NCBI GenBank assembly: GCA_028718965.1
Contig: JAQUKS010000004.1
Location: forward strand, 1-44,106
Direction: 5' to 3'
Source: Minisyncoccota bacterium
GTDB taxonomy: Bacteria > Patescibacteriota > Minisyncoccia > Minisyncoccales > CG1-02-41-26
Length of the DNA: 44,106 nt
Shown in pieces: positions 8,204 through 16,477 of the stretch. The notes under the pieces are model-generated. The model ran no database searches and was not told the origin of the DNA. It saw only the letters and a list, made by a program, of their open reading frames with translations. The position numbers and the translations under genes were made by a program. Within the stretch, counting starts at the first letter, position 1. Every line of letters begins with the position of its first letter.

Positions 8204-9274
8204 ATGGATTTTAGCAGGGAAATCAGCCGGTTGCTGGCGGAGGCCATACAAAGAGGCGCTTCGGATTTACATTTATCCGTCGGCTATCCGCCGGTCTTAA
8301 GGGTCAACAAACGTTTGGTAGAATTGGAAGGCGAAAAAATATTGGATTCCTTGGACACCGAGGCTTTGGCTTTGGAGCTAATGACCGAACCCCAGCAGGC
8401 GAAATTCTTAAAGGAGAAAGACGCTGATTTCGCCTATGAGTTGGAAGATAAAACCCGTTTTAGGGTGAATATTTTTTTGCAAAGAGGGTGCTACAGCGTG
8501 GCTTTGCGGGTCATACCCTCACAAATTAAAACCATCGATGATTTGAACCTGCCGCCTGTCCTGCATCAGTTCAGCCAGGCCAAACAGGGATTCGTTCTGA
8601 TTACTGGCCCTACTTCCCAGGGTAAATCCACGAGCCTGGCCGCGATTATTGATGAAATCAACCACCAGAGATGCGAGCACATCATTACCGTTGAAGATCC
8701 GATCGAATATATTTTCCATAAGGACAAATGTTTGATTAACCAGAGGGAAGTTTATGGTGATACTTTGAGTTTTTCGCGCGCCCTGAAAGCATCCTTGAGA
8801 GAAGACCCCAATGTGATTATGGTGGGCGAGATGCGCGATTTAGAAACGATTTCCACAGCCATTACTGCCGCGGAAACCGGCCACCTGGTGCTCTCTACTC
8901 TGCATACCAATTCCGCCAGCCAGACGATTCACCGGTTGATCGATGTTTTTCCGGCTTATCAGCAGAGCCAGATCAGGGCGCAGCTGGCCGCGGTGCTTCT
9001 GGGCGTGGTATCGCAGCGTCTGGTGCCGAGGATAGACGGTGATTTTATGCCCGCCTGCGAGATTATGCTTAATAACGCGGCAGTGGCCAATCTAATCCGT
9101 GAAAACAAGGTTCATGAAATTCCTTCGGTTATCGAAACATCCGGGCAGTTCGGTATGAATTCTTTGAACAAGTATCTGGCTGATTTGGTGGCTACGGGCG
9201 CCATTGCTCCTGAAACTGCCCTGAGATACTCTCTTAGCCCTGAAGAGCTGAAAACCCGGTTAAAAAGATTATGA
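8204..9274 (+). CDS. pilT: Type IV pilus retraction ATPase PilT
   Basis: This 356 aa protein is a GspE-family ATPase without the N-terminal GspE-II domain and without the zinc site, as expected for the retraction motor. It shows GASDLHLSVGYPPVLRVN (PAS-like domain), Walker A GPTSQGKSTS near residue 135, the Asp box ITVEDPIEYIF, Walker B VIMVGEMRDLETI and His box TGHLVLSTLHTNSA. Walker A has SQ where GS is usual but keeps GxxxxGKST. The ORF track opens at TTG 8189; ATG 8204 (MDFSREISRLLAE) is preferred because 8189 lies in the hairpin and PilT proteins begin near this point. It overlaps pilC by ATGA. Confidence 0.95.
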   Translation: MDFSREISRLLAEAIQRGASDLHLSVGYPPVLRVNKRLVELEGEKILDSLDTEALALELMTEPQQAKFLKEKDADFAYELEDKTRFRVNIFLQRGCYSVALRVIPSQIKTIDDLNLPPVLHQFSQAKQGFVLITGPTSQGKSTSLAAIIDEINHQRCEHIITVEDPIEYIFHKDKCLINQREVYGDTLSFSRALKASLREDPNVIMVGEMRDLETISTAITAAETGHLVLSTLHTNSASQTIHRLIDVFPAYQQSQIRAQLAAVLLGVVSQRLVPRIDGDFMPACEIMLNNAAVANLIRENKVHEIPSVIETSGQFGMNSLNKYLADLVATGAIAPETALRYSLSPEELKTRLKRL

Positions 9275-10479
9275 AATTCATTTATAAGGCACGCAACAAG
9301 GACGGCCAGGAGCAAAAAGGAGAAATCGAGGCTTCTTCGAAAAAAAGCGCTTTAGAGCTTCTGGAAAGCCACGGCTTTTACGTGATTTCCTTGCAGGCAA
9401 GCGGCGGCCGGTTAAACATGAGCCTCAACATTACTTCGGGGGTTTCATCCAAAGACCTGGTGCTTTTTACCCGGCAATTCAGCATTATGCTACGTTCGGC
9501 TATTCCGCCCTTGGAGGCCTTGAGAGCGCAGATTCTGCAGACCGCCAAAGAACCGTTCAAAAGAAAGCTAATCAGGATGGCCGAAGCCGTGGAAACCGGC
9601 AGCTCTTTGAGTCGCGCCCTTTCCCTGGAAAGCAGGATTTTCAATCCTTTTTATATAAGTATGGTCAAGTCGGGCGAGGCAACGGGCAAGGTGGCTGATT
9701 CTTTGAATTATCTGGCCGAGCATCTGGAGCGCGAGTATAACTTAAAACATAAAATTCAGGGAGCGATGATTTATCCGGCTTTTATCGTTGTCGCTTTTGT
9801 TGGCGCTTTCTTTTTGGTAACGTTTTTCATCGTGCCGCGCCTGGGCCAGTTGTTGTCTTCTTTTGAAGGGAAACTGCCATGGACTACCGGTTTGCTGTTG
9901 AGTCTTTCCGATTTTGTTCGCAAAGGCGGCTGGATACTGGTAGTCGTTATCCTGGGGTTTTTGTTTATCCTGCCGTGGCTTTTGCAAAAAACTCCGAAAA
10001 CAAAAAAAATGTATGACCAGCTTATTTTGAAAGTGCCGATTCTCGGCAATTTCAAAAAAAAGACCTACTTGGCCCAGTTTTCTGAAAACCTTTCTGTTTT
10101 GATCGCGGCCGGTTTGCCCATTACCCAGGCCATCAAGATTACCAAAGACATTATCGGCAATACTCTTTATCAGTCCATTTTGGAAAGAGCCGAAGAAAGG
10201 GTGTCGCGGGGTGAAAAAATCAGTGCTGTCTTAAGCGGCTTTCCCCGACAGTTTCCGGCTTTTGTCGTGCAGATGGTTTATACGGGCGAAGAAACCGGCC
10301 GCCTGGACGATACCCTGATGAACGTAGTGAAGTTTTATCAGGAAGAAATCAGCCGTATAGCGGACAACCTTACTTCCATCCTGGAGCCGGTTTTGATTGT
10401 CTGTATGGGTATCGGCATCGCGATACTGGCCGTTTCCCTATTTGTTCCGCTTTTTCAGATGGGCCTGGGCGGAGTATAG
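9271..10479 (+). CDS. pilC: Type IV pilus inner-membrane platform protein PilC
   Basis: This 402 aa protein is of the GspF/PilC family, the polytopic core on which PilB and PilT act. It has an N-terminal FKYKARN-like start (FIYKARNKDGQEQKGEI) and two T2SSF cytoplasmic domains (about 65-190 and 268-390), each followed by membrane helices (about 165-190, 215-240, 370-395). Family phrases include LVLFTRQFSIMLRSAIPPLEA, MVKSGEATGKVADSL and QMVYTGEETGRLDDTL. Its ATG overlaps the pilT stop, indicating coupled translation. The gene ends the pilM-pilC transcription unit; the pilin genes beyond have their own promoter. Confidence 0.96.
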   Translation: MKFIYKARNKDGQEQKGEIEASSKKSALELLESHGFYVISLQASGGRLNMSLNITSGVSSKDLVLFTRQFSIMLRSAIPPLEALRAQILQTAKEPFKRKLIRMAEAVETGSSLSRALSLESRIFNPFYISMVKSGEATGKVADSLNYLAEHLEREYNLKHKIQGAMIYPAFIVVAFVGAFFLVTFFIVPRLGQLLSSFEGKLPWTTGLLLSLSDFVRKGGWILVVVILGFLFILPWLLQKTPKTKKMYDQLILKVPILGNFKKKTYLAQFSENLSVLIAAGLPITQAIKITKDIIGNTLYQSILERAEERVSRGEKISAVLSGFPRQFPAFVVQMVYTGEETGRLDDTLMNVVKFYQEEISRIADNLTSILEPVLIVCMGIGIAILAVSLFVPLFQMGLGGV

Positions 10480-10501
10480 CAATCGGCCTTATAGCCGCCG
10501 C

Positions 10502-10510
10502 TGTGGATAA
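10502..10510 (+). promoter_or_regulatory. DnaA-box-like 9-mer upstream of the pilin promoter
   Basis: TGTGGATAA (reverse complement TTATCCACA) is the consensus DnaA box. It lies four bases upstream of the -35 TTGACT of the pilin promoter. The same arrangement occurs at 18004-18012. Binding is inferred, not shown. Confidence 0.4.
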
Positions 10511-10514
10511 AAGA

Positions 10515-10545
10515 TTGACTTTTTCCGCGCCGAGTGTGATATAAT
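10515..10545 (+). promoter_or_regulatory. Promoter for the pilin genes
   Basis: TTGACT (10515-10520) and TATAAT (10540-10545) are separated by 19 bp, rather long. The start point would be near 10552, leaving an A/T-rich leader of about 60 nt before the first pilin. It allows pilins to be expressed independently of the assembly genes. Confidence 0.6.
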
Positions 10546-10614
10546 TAGTTATCTAAAATAAAATAAAGATATAAAGGTCGTTCGCTAATCATTAACTCAT
10601 TAAATTCAATGCTT

Positions 10615-11052
10615 ATGAAGAAAGGTTTCACTTTAATTGAGCTATTGGTTGTTATTGCCATTATCGGCATTCTGGCTTCCATTGTTCTGGTTTCTTTTCC
10701 GTCAGCCACCAAGAAAGCCAATGATTCCAGGATAATATCCGACATGTCGCAGGTAAGAAGTTTGGCAGCCGAGTTCTACACCACCGGTAGCACTTTCACC
10801 GGGTTCACGGTTCCCACTACATTAAGCAGCGATATTTCCGGAAAGGGAGGCACTTTTACTGCTCCCCGCATCAACACCAACGGCAGCGGTTATTGCACGT
10901 ACAGCACGCTTAACAGCGGCGGTTATTATTGCGCCGATAGCGCGGGCCTGATCGGCAAGATTGCCACTGATCCCGGGGCCGCGGGCGCTCTTTGCGCATC
11001 CACTTGCGTCGCCGCCAACACTTGCGCCTGCCCTCCTGGAACATCGCTTTAA
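10615..11052 (+). CDS. Type IV pilin, copy 1
   Basis: This 145 aa prepilin (147 if ATG 10609 is used) starts [22 protein letters not shown]: a short basic leader, the PilD cleavage site G/F, the methylated Phe, Glu at +5 and a hydrophobic helix. The C-terminal head is Ser/Thr/Gly-rich with eight cysteines clustered toward the end ([20 protein letters not shown]), suggesting disulfide stabilisation rather than the single loop of Gram-negative pilins. It shares 119 identical bases with the next gene over the leader, helix and start of the head. Two tandem copies close to a dedicated promoter suggest major-pilin candidates. Confidence 0.92.
   Translation: MKKGFTLIELLVVIAIIGILASIVLVSFPSATKKANDSRIISDMSQVRSLAAEFYTTGSTFTGFTVPTTLSSDISGKGGTFTAPRINTNGSGYCTYSTLNSGGYYCADSAGLIGKIATDPGAAGALCASTCVAANTCACPPGTSL
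10618..10736 (+). repeat. 119-bp exact direct repeat, copy 1 (pilin 5' region)
   Basis: Bases 10618-10736 equal 11104-11222 without a mismatch by eye, offset 486. The block covers the prepilin leader, hydrophobic helix and the first head residues (through [11 protein letters not shown]). Identity includes synonymous positions, so it is a recent duplication or gene conversion. Confidence 0.9.
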
Positions 11053-11094
11053 TAGGGGATAAAGGCTGTTGTTTTATTTTTATTTTTATTTATT

Positions 11095-11523
11095 ATGAAC
11101 TTCAAGAAAGGTTTCACTTTAATTGAGCTATTGGTTGTTATTGCCATTATCGGCATTCTGGCTTCCATTGTTCTGGTTTCTTTTCCGTCAGCCACCAAGA
11201 AAGCCAATGATTCCAGGATAATGGCGGCCGTATCCCAGGCGAACAGCCAGGCAGCCGAGTTTTATACCACCGACAGCACTTATACCGGCTATACCATAAA
11301 CACCAATTTGGCCAGCGATATAGCCTCTAAGGGGGGTTCACCCGCTACCGGCCAGCTTTACATCGGCACGGGCGGGGCGAGCTACTGCATCGCAAGTAAA
11401 CTGAATTCAGGAGGCGTATATTGCGCTGACTCAGCCGGGCTGATTGGCAAAGCGACCGCTACCACTTCGGCTTGCGCGACTGGCTGCACGACTTGCGCCT
11501 GTCCCGCGGGCACGACTTTATAA
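11095..11523 (+). CDS. Type IV pilin, copy 2
   Basis: This 142 aa prepilin begins [15 protein letters not shown] and is identical to copy 1 across the helix and early head, then diverges. It keeps the same head plan: AAEFYTTDSTYTGY versus [31 protein letters not shown] versus [17 protein letters not shown], and a Cys-rich C-terminus (ACATGCTTCACPAG). Both copies are intact. It lies 42 bases after copy 1 and is followed by a very strong terminator, so the two pilins likely form one short transcript. Which is the major subunit cannot be told from sequence. Confidence 0.92.
   Translation: MNFKKGFTLIELLVVIAIIGILASIVLVSFPSATKKANDSRIMAAVSQANSQAAEFYTTDSTYTGYTINTNLASDIASKGGSPATGQLYIGTGGASYCIASKLNSGGVYCADSAGLIGKATATTSACATGCTTCACPAGTTL
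11104..11222 (+). repeat. 119-bp exact direct repeat, copy 2 (pilin 5' region)
   Basis: Second copy of the block at 10618-10736, in the same codon phase of the second pilin gene. Confidence 0.9.
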
Positions 11524-11545
11524 TTCGCGTGTTTTTACATTGAAC

Positions 11546-11581
11546 AAAAAATCAGCGGGATTTTTTTCCCGCTGATTTTTT
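11546..11581 (+). terminator. Strong intrinsic terminator after the pilin pair
   Basis: A perfect 15-bp stem (AAAAAATCAGCGGGA / TCCCGCTGATTTTTT) with a 6-T loop ends in a T-run. It insulates the pilin genes from pilD, whose promoter begins at the end of the stem. The A-tract makes it potentially bidirectional. Confidence 0.9.
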
Positions 11582-11589
11582 GATACAAT
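11581..11589 (+). promoter_or_regulatory. Extended -10 promoter of pilD, probably leaderless
   Basis: TGATACAAT is an extended -10 (TGn + TACAAT). Its end is six bases before the pilD ATG at 11596, so transcription would start at or next to the ATG, giving a leaderless mRNA. The -35 region lies inside the terminator and is not conserved. Confidence 0.5.
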
Positions 11590-11595
11590 GAATGA

Positions 11596-12363
11596 ATGGC
11601 GCTAAGAATCTCAATCAGCTTTTTCGTTTTTTTACTGGGAGCCTGCTGGGGCAGTTTTTTGAATTGCCTGGTTTATCGCTGGGAGCAGGGCAAAAGAATA
11701 AACAGCGGCCGGTCGTTTTGCCCGAAGTGCCGTCACCAGCTAGGATTTTGGGATTTGATTCCTGTCGCGAGTTTTGTTTTTTTAAAAAGAAAGTGCCGTT
11801 ATTGCGGCGGGAAAATTTCCTGGCAGTATTTTTTGGCGGAAACAGCGACCGGTGGCCTGTTCCTTGCCTCTTACATTTTATTCCACAATGATTTTACGTT
11901 TCTTGTTTTTTCCTGGCCGGTTATCATTTTGCTGGTTATCATTTTTATCTACGACCTGAAGCACTATATTATACCTGACAGGGTTATTTATTCGGCCATT
12001 GGCATAGTTTTCTTTTATCGCTTGTTCGCGGGTCACGAGCCGTTTTTCGGCTTTCTGTGGGCCGCCCTGGCCGCGGCCGGATTTTTTTTCTGCATCTGGG
12101 CTGTTTCACGAGGCCGCTGGATGGCTTTTGGCGATGTCAAACTGGCTTTTTTTATGGGTTTGTTTTTGGGACTTCCGGGAGTTATTTTGGCTTTATTCGC
12201 GGCTTTTCTAAGCGGAGCTGCGACAGGCGTTATCCTTTTGGCTTTGGGCCGCAAGAAAATGCAAAGCCAAGTGCCCTTCGGGCCGTTCCTGGTCGCAGGC
12301 ACTTTCATAGGATTGTTTTGGGGAGATAAAATCATCCGATGGTATTTGAATTTATCGGGTTGA
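11596..12363 (+). CDS. pilD: Prepilin peptidase / N-methyltransferase PilD
   Basis: This 255 aa polytopic membrane aspartic peptidase cleaves prepilin leaders and methylates the new N-terminus. The N-terminal domain has GACWGSFLNCLVYRW and the zinc tetracysteine CPKC...CRYC (about residues 37-75) of the bifunctional form. The two catalytic Asp motifs are IYDLKHYIIPD (about 115-125) and MAFGDVKLAFFMGLFLG (about 176-192). About eight membrane helices are evident. It is placed between pilin and minor pseudopilin genes, all of which are its predicted substrates. An overlapping 99 aa ORF from 11592 is a shadow. Confidence 0.95.
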   Translation: MALRISISFFVFLLGACWGSFLNCLVYRWEQGKRINSGRSFCPKCRHQLGFWDLIPVASFVFLKRKCRYCGGKISWQYFLAETATGGLFLASYILFHNDFTFLVFSWPVIILLVIIFIYDLKHYIIPDRVIYSAIGIVFFYRLFAGHEPFFGFLWAALAAAGFFFCIWAVSRGRWMAFGDVKLAFFMGLFLGLPGVILALFAAFLSGAATGVILLALGRKKMQSQVPFGPFLVAGTFIGLFWGDKIIRWYLNLSG

Positions 12364-12383
12364 CCGGAGCAATAAGGAATTTT

Positions 12384-12914
12384 ATGCGAAAAGGCTTCAC
12401 CCTCGTCGAACTGATTGTAACCATATCTGTTATCGCCATTATTAGCGCGGTGGTTTTCGTGGATTTCAACGGCACTGAAAAACGTCTTGCTCTGAAGAGG
12501 GCTTCCTATCAGGTAGCCCAGGATATGAGGGAGGCCGAGGAAATGGCTCTGGCCTCGGTTTCCGGAACTGATTGCGGGGGCGGACAGAGCATTTGCGGAT
12601 TCGGTCTTGAATTCAACACAACATCTTTCCCCAACTCTTATTTGGTTTTCGCGGACTGCAGCAACGATTGCGCGAGCAGCAATTATCAGTATGGCGCCAA
12701 TGACAAAAGCATAAAAAGAATTTTTTTGGAAAAGGACATTCAGATTCAGGGAGTGTCCCCCTCGCCCCTGGACATTGTTTTTACCGCTCCTGATCCGGTG
12801 GTCCGGATAAACAATATCAGCTGGGGAAATGAGGGGGTGATTACCCTGAAAACTCCGCAAAACGAAACCCGTACCGTGAAAGTGAATTCAGCCGGCCGGG
12901 TAGAAATAGAATAA
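12384..12914 (+). CDS. Minor pseudopilin, FimT/GspH-like
   Basis: This 176 aa protein begins MRKGFTLVELIVTISVIAII, a class III signal with G/F cleavage and Glu+5. The ORF-track start at 12339 adds 15 residues read from the pilD 3' end and is unlikely. The head (about 40-176) has a RASYQVAQDMREAEEMALAS helix, three to four cysteines (CGGGQSICGFG, CSNDC) and a beta-rich C-terminus ending TVKVNSAGRVEIE, which resembles GspH/FimT. Such proteins sit at the pilus tip or prime assembly. It is the first of four consecutive minor pilin genes with gaps or overlaps of a few bases. Confidence 0.88.
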   Translation: MRKGFTLVELIVTISVIAIISAVVFVDFNGTEKRLALKRASYQVAQDMREAEEMALASVSGTDCGGGQSICGFGLEFNTTSFPNSYLVFADCSNDCASSNYQYGANDKSIKRIFLEKDIQIQGVSPSPLDIVFTAPDPVVRINNISWGNEGVITLKTPQNETRTVKVNSAGRVEIE

Positions 12915-12916
12915 AT

Positions 12917-13426
12917 ATGAAGCTTATGGGCAACAGACAAGGATTCACTCTTATTGAAATAATGGCCGCTATTTCGGTAATGGCCATCGGCGTTTTGGGT
13001 GTTTTTGCTTTATCGCCGACAATTATCAGGGGCGGCGCGGCGAACAGCGACAGATTCACCGCCAGCCAGCTGGCTCTGGAAGGCTTGGAGATTGTAAAAA
13101 ATATTCGCGACAGCAACTGGCTGGAGCAAAACATCAACCCGGCCAATCCCTGGAACGAGGGCCTCACCAACTGCGCCGCCGGGTGTGAGGCCGATTACGC
13201 GACTATGCAGGCTTTTGACCCGGTTTTAGCCTCTTATGGCTCGGGCCGCTATCTGAAAATGAACACCCAGGGATTTTTTAATTATGCTTCGGGCACGGAC
13301 ACCAAGTTTAAAAGAAAGATTACTATTATAAATGGCGCTGATGTTATGGACGTTTCGGTGGTCGTGGAGTGGTCCCCGAAATATCCCGCTTTGGTTTTGC
13401 AGGAAAAGTTATATGACTGGCGTTAA
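12917..13426 (+). CDS. pilV: Minor pseudopilin, PilV/GspI-like
   Basis: This 169 aa protein starts MKLMGNRQGFTLIEIMAAIS, a prepilin signal with G/F cleavage and Glu+5. The segment SQLALEGLEIVKNIRDSNW is characteristic of PilV-type minor pilins. The head has a single CAAGC pair and ends in a beta-rich stretch (VSVVVEWSPKYPALVLQEKLYDWR). It begins two bases after the preceding stop and overlaps the next start by 14 bases, so expression is likely coupled. Role by family: tip complex and initiation of pilus assembly. Confidence 0.88.
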   Translation: MKLMGNRQGFTLIEIMAAISVMAIGVLGVFALSPTIIRGGAANSDRFTASQLALEGLEIVKNIRDSNWLEQNINPANPWNEGLTNCAAGCEADYATMQAFDPVLASYGSGRYLKMNTQGFFNYASGTDTKFKRKITIINGADVMDVSVVVEWSPKYPALVLQEKLYDWR

Positions 13427-14015
13427 AACGAAACAAAAATATGCTATCGGCACCACGCTGATTGAGTTGTTGGTTTCCATAAGCATTTTTTCCATTTTGA
13501 TTACGGTGAGTTCCCAGTTGTTCGCCAAGGCGCTGGGCGACCACCAGCGGGCGCTTGAACGGGCCGAATTGCTCAATCAGGCTTCCTATGCTTTGGAGTA
13601 TATGAACCGCAGCCTGCGTATGGCTCAAAAAGACGTTTCGGGCGGGTGCATAGCCAAGAACCTGAACTATGACAATCCCGCGGGCAATGTTTCGGCGATA
13701 AGATTTCTCAACTACCAGGGGAAATGTGTGGAGTTTTCCAGCCAGGACGTGTCGCAGGGCGGTAAAGTATTCAAGGTAGTGATGGTAAGAAAGTCGCCCA
13801 ACGGCGGGTCGGCTGGCCTGGGGAGTTATATTTCCCTTACGCCTGCCGGACTCTCGGCCGATAATTTGCATTTTTTGCTTAATGGCCAAAGCCAGGGCGA
13901 CTCTTTGCAGCCCGGCGTAAGCATTGCCATGGAAATCAAAGGCCGCACGTCCCCCGCCGAGGAGATAAAAATCCAAAGCACTGTTTCTCAAAGAGAATTA
14001 GATGCCCAATATTGA
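13413..14015 (+). CDS. Minor pseudopilin, PilW/GspJ-like
   Basis: The protein has 200 residues from ATG 13413 (MTGVKTKQKYAIGTTLIELLV). The ORF track opens at 13332, but that part is the shadow of the upstream gene in another frame. The signal is atypical: the residue after the cleavage Gly is Thr instead of Phe (IG/TTLIELLVSIS), while Glu+5 is kept. NQASYALEYMNRSLRMAQKD resembles PilW/GspJ proteins. The head holds two cysteines and ends IKIQSTVSQRELDAQY. It overlaps both neighbours (14 bases each side), consistent with a coupled minor-pilin operon. Confidence 0.85.
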   Translation: MTGVKTKQKYAIGTTLIELLVSISIFSILITVSSQLFAKALGDHQRALERAELLNQASYALEYMNRSLRMAQKDVSGGCIAKNLNYDNPAGNVSAIRFLNYQGKCVEFSSQDVSQGGKVFKVVMVRKSPNGGSAGLGSYISLTPAGLSADNLHFLLNGQSQGDSLQPGVSIAMEIKGRTSPAEEIKIQSTVSQRELDAQY

Positions 14016-14364
14016 AAAAATAAAAAAAACGGGTAAGGAACGGGGAGCGGCTTTGTATCTTACAATGATGATTTTGGCCGTGGTGTCGGCATCGTTTTTT
14101 ACCTTAACCGGCGTTTTGGTGAGCCAGATAAAAATAACCGGTAATTTAAGCAATTCAGTAATGGCGTTCGCCGCGGCCGACGCGGGCATCGAAGATGCTT
14201 TATACAAAATCCGGCGCCAGGATTATTCATCCGGCACTTTTAGCGGAACATTGAGCAATGGCGGTTCCTACACGGTTACGGTGGTTTTACAGGGTTCGCT
14301 CACTGTCGCCAGATCGGTGGGCGTTTACCAGAACAGCCGTCGGGCCCTTGAAATCCAGTTTTAA
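14002..14364 (+). CDS. PilX-like pilus accessory membrane protein
   Basis: This 120 aa protein has a basic cytoplasmic start, ERGAALYLTMMILAVVSASFF as the membrane helix (about residues 13-35), and a small head with AFAAADAGIEDALYKIRR and a short beta segment. GAAL plus the AxxADAGIE[DH]A stretch is typical of PilX/GspK-related proteins that complete minor-pilin clusters. It lacks the FTLIE signal, as in many PilX proteins. It overlaps the preceding gene by 14 bases, and ligA starts five bases after its stop, so ligA may share the transcript. Confidence 0.82.
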   Translation: MPNIEKIKKTGKERGAALYLTMMILAVVSASFFTLTGVLVSQIKITGNLSNSVMAFAAADAGIEDALYKIRRQDYSSGTFSGTLSNGGSYTVTVVLQGSLTVARSVGVYQNSRRALEIQF

Positions 14365-14369
14365 CTAAT

Positions 14370-16406
14370 ATGACCAGACAAGAAGCTGAAAAAAGAATCG
14401 AAAAGCTAAAAAAGGTAATCAACCGCCACAGGTATCTTTACCACGTTTTGGACAAACAGGAAATTTCCGAGGCGGCTTTGGATTCTTTGAAAAAAGAGCT
14501 TTTCGATTTGGAGCAGGATTTTCCGGATTTGATTACCCCGGACTCCCCCACGCAAAGAGTTGCCGGGGCGCCCCTGGCCAAATTCAAAAAAGTCGGCCAT
14601 ACCAGGCCGATGCTTTCCTTGCAGGATGGATTTTCGAACGATGATATGCTGGCCTGGGAAGAAAGGATAAAGCGGCTTTTGACTGAAAAAGAGATTTCCG
14701 GCCTGGATTATTTCGCCGAACTTAAATTCGACGGCCTGGCTGTCGAGCTTTCATACCGCGACGGGATTTTCGTTTCCGGCGCGACCAGAGGTAACGGCTT
14801 AATCGGTGAAGATATAACTCAAAACCTGAAGACCATTGAGGCGATTCCCTTGAAATTGAATCATCCCGAAGGCATGGAAAAATTTTCCTCCAATGATGAC
14901 ATTGTCGTGAGAGGCGAGGTTTTGATTTCCAAAAAAGAGTTCGCAAAGATAAACAAGGAGCAGGAGAAAGCCGGCCTGCCTCTTTATGCCAATCCCCGCA
15001 ACATAGCGGCCGGCTCAATAAGGCAGCTTGACCCTAAAATAACCGCCGGGCGCCGGCTTGATTTCTTTGCCTGGGACCTGGTTTCCGGCATAAAAAATCA
15101 GGCCGCGCACAGCCAAAAGCATCGTACCCTTAAAGAGCTGGGCTTTAAAACGCACTCTGATAATTTTTCCAGGCATTGCTCATCATTGACGGAGGTTTTT
15201 AAATTCAGGGAATATTGGCTCTCGCACAGGGAGAAACTGCCCTTTGAAATAGACGGCCTGGTGGTTCAGGTCGATGATGTCGGGATTTTCGAAAAACTGG
15301 GCGTGGCGGGCAAGTCGCCCCGGGCTGCCATTGCTTTCAAGTTTCCTTTGAAAGAGGCCCAAACCATTGTCGAAGATATAATCGTGCAGGTGGGCAGGAC
15401 AGGAGCTGTGACCCCCCTGGCCATTTTGAAGCCGGTGGAGATCGGCGGCACGACGGTATCGCGGGCCACCTTGCACAACGAAGACGAGATAAAACGGCTG
15501 GGCATCAAAGTAAATGACACGGTTATCGTGGGCCGCGCCGGGGACGTTATCCCCGATATTATCAAGGTTTTACCGGGGTTGAGGAGCGGTAGGGAAAAAT
15601 CTTTTCATATGCCCAAAGAATGTCCGGTTTGCGGAACAAAGCTTGAAAAAAAGCCCGATGACGTCATTTGGAGATGCCTTAATCCGAAATGCAAGGCGCG
15701 TCAAAGGCGGTATTTCTATTATTTCGTAAGCCGGCCGGCTTTCAATATCGAAGGCCTGGGCCCGCGCATCATCGACCAGCTTTCAGAGGCCGGGCTGATA
15801 TCCGATCCGGCTGATTTGTTTTCTTTGACCGAGTCCGGCCTTACTAGCCTGGAACGTTTTGCAGAAAAGTCAGCGGCCAATCTGGTAAGAGCCATTCAAA
15901 GCAAAAAGCGAGTTTCTTTTAACCGTTTCATTTACGCTTTGGGCATCGGCGGCGTGGGCGAGGAAACAGCCAATGACCTTGCCGGCCGCTTTTCCTCGCT
16001 GGAGAAACTGCGCGAAGCCGGTTTGCAAGAGCTGGAAAACATCCAGGACATCGGGCCGAAAACCGCCAAAGCCATTTATGAATTCTTTCAAAAGAAAGAC
16101 AGTGCCATTTTCATAAGCAAGCTCCTCAAGGCCGGCGTGAAGATAATCGCCCCTGAAAAGACGTCGGGTGTGGCGTCCAGACTCAAAGGCAAAACATTCG
16201 TTCTCACCGGAACTTTGGAAACAATGGCCCGGGAAATCGCCAAGGAAAAAATCCGCGCCCTGGGTGGGGACGTTTCCGAGTCGGTCTCCGGACAAACCGA
16301 TTACGTGGTCGCGGGAGAGAACCCCGGCTCCAAGATGGCCAGGGCCAGAGAAGCGGGCGTTAAAACAATCAACGAGAAAGAATTTTTGGCAATGCTCGGC
16401 TCTTAG
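14370..16406 (+). CDS. ligA: NAD-dependent DNA ligase LigA
   Basis: This 678 aa enzyme seals nicks in DNA using NAD+. Domains in order: Ia (about 1-65, with RYLYHVLDKQEISEAALDSL), adenylation domain with the active-site AELKFDG (K119), OB-fold (VGRTGAVTPLAILKPVEIGG), four-Cys zinc finger (CPVCGTKLEKK...CLNPKCKARQ), helix-hairpin-helix region (FNIEGLGPRIIDQL, IQDIGPKTAKAIYEFF) and a C-terminal BRCT domain (LKGKTFVLTGTLETM). The domain Ia Tyr-Asp usually seen as DxxYD is here ALD, so one NMN-site residue differs. Length is normal. It follows the minor-pilin genes by only five bases. Confidence 0.97.
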   Translation: MTRQEAEKRIEKLKKVINRHRYLYHVLDKQEISEAALDSLKKELFDLEQDFPDLITPDSPTQRVAGAPLAKFKKVGHTRPMLSLQDGFSNDDMLAWEERIKRLLTEKEISGLDYFAELKFDGLAVELSYRDGIFVSGATRGNGLIGEDITQNLKTIEAIPLKLNHPEGMEKFSSNDDIVVRGEVLISKKEFAKINKEQEKAGLPLYANPRNIAAGSIRQLDPKITAGRRLDFFAWDLVSGIKNQAAHSQKHRTLKELGFKTHSDNFSRHCSSLTEVFKFREYWLSHREKLPFEIDGLVVQVDDVGIFEKLGVAGKSPRAAIAFKFPLKEAQTIVEDIIVQVGRTGAVTPLAILKPVEIGGTTVSRATLHNEDEIKRLGIKVNDTVIVGRAGDVIPDIIKVLPGLRSGREKSFHMPKECPVCGTKLEKKPDDVIWRCLNPKCKARQRRYFYYFVSRPAFNIEGLGPRIIDQLSEAGLISDPADLFSLTESGLTSLERFAEKSAANLVRAIQSKKRVSFNRFIYALGIGGVGEETANDLAGRFSSLEKLREAGLQELENIQDIGPKTAKAIYEFFQKKDSAIFISKLLKAGVKIIAPEKTSGVASRLKGKTFVLTGTLETMAREIAKEKIRALGGDVSESVSGQTDYVVAGENPGSKMARAREAGVKTINEKEFLAMLGS

Positions 16407-16429
16407 GATATTTTTATCGGACGCGTAAT

Positions 16430-16459
16430 TTGCAGCTCGGGAGCCAAAAGTGCTAAAAT
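16430..16459 (+). promoter_or_regulatory. Promoter of the Cys-rich anchored protein
   Basis: TTGCAG (16430-16435) and the extended -10 TGC-TAAAAT (TAAAAT at 16454-16459) are 18 bp apart. The leader to ATG 16478 would be about 12 nt. Confidence 0.5.
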
Positions 16460-16477
16460 CGAAAATGAATAAAACAT

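Noticed and set aside
12033-12860. 275-aa minus-strand ORF across pilD and the FimT-like gene
   Set aside because: Opposite-strand shadow of two well-supported genes.
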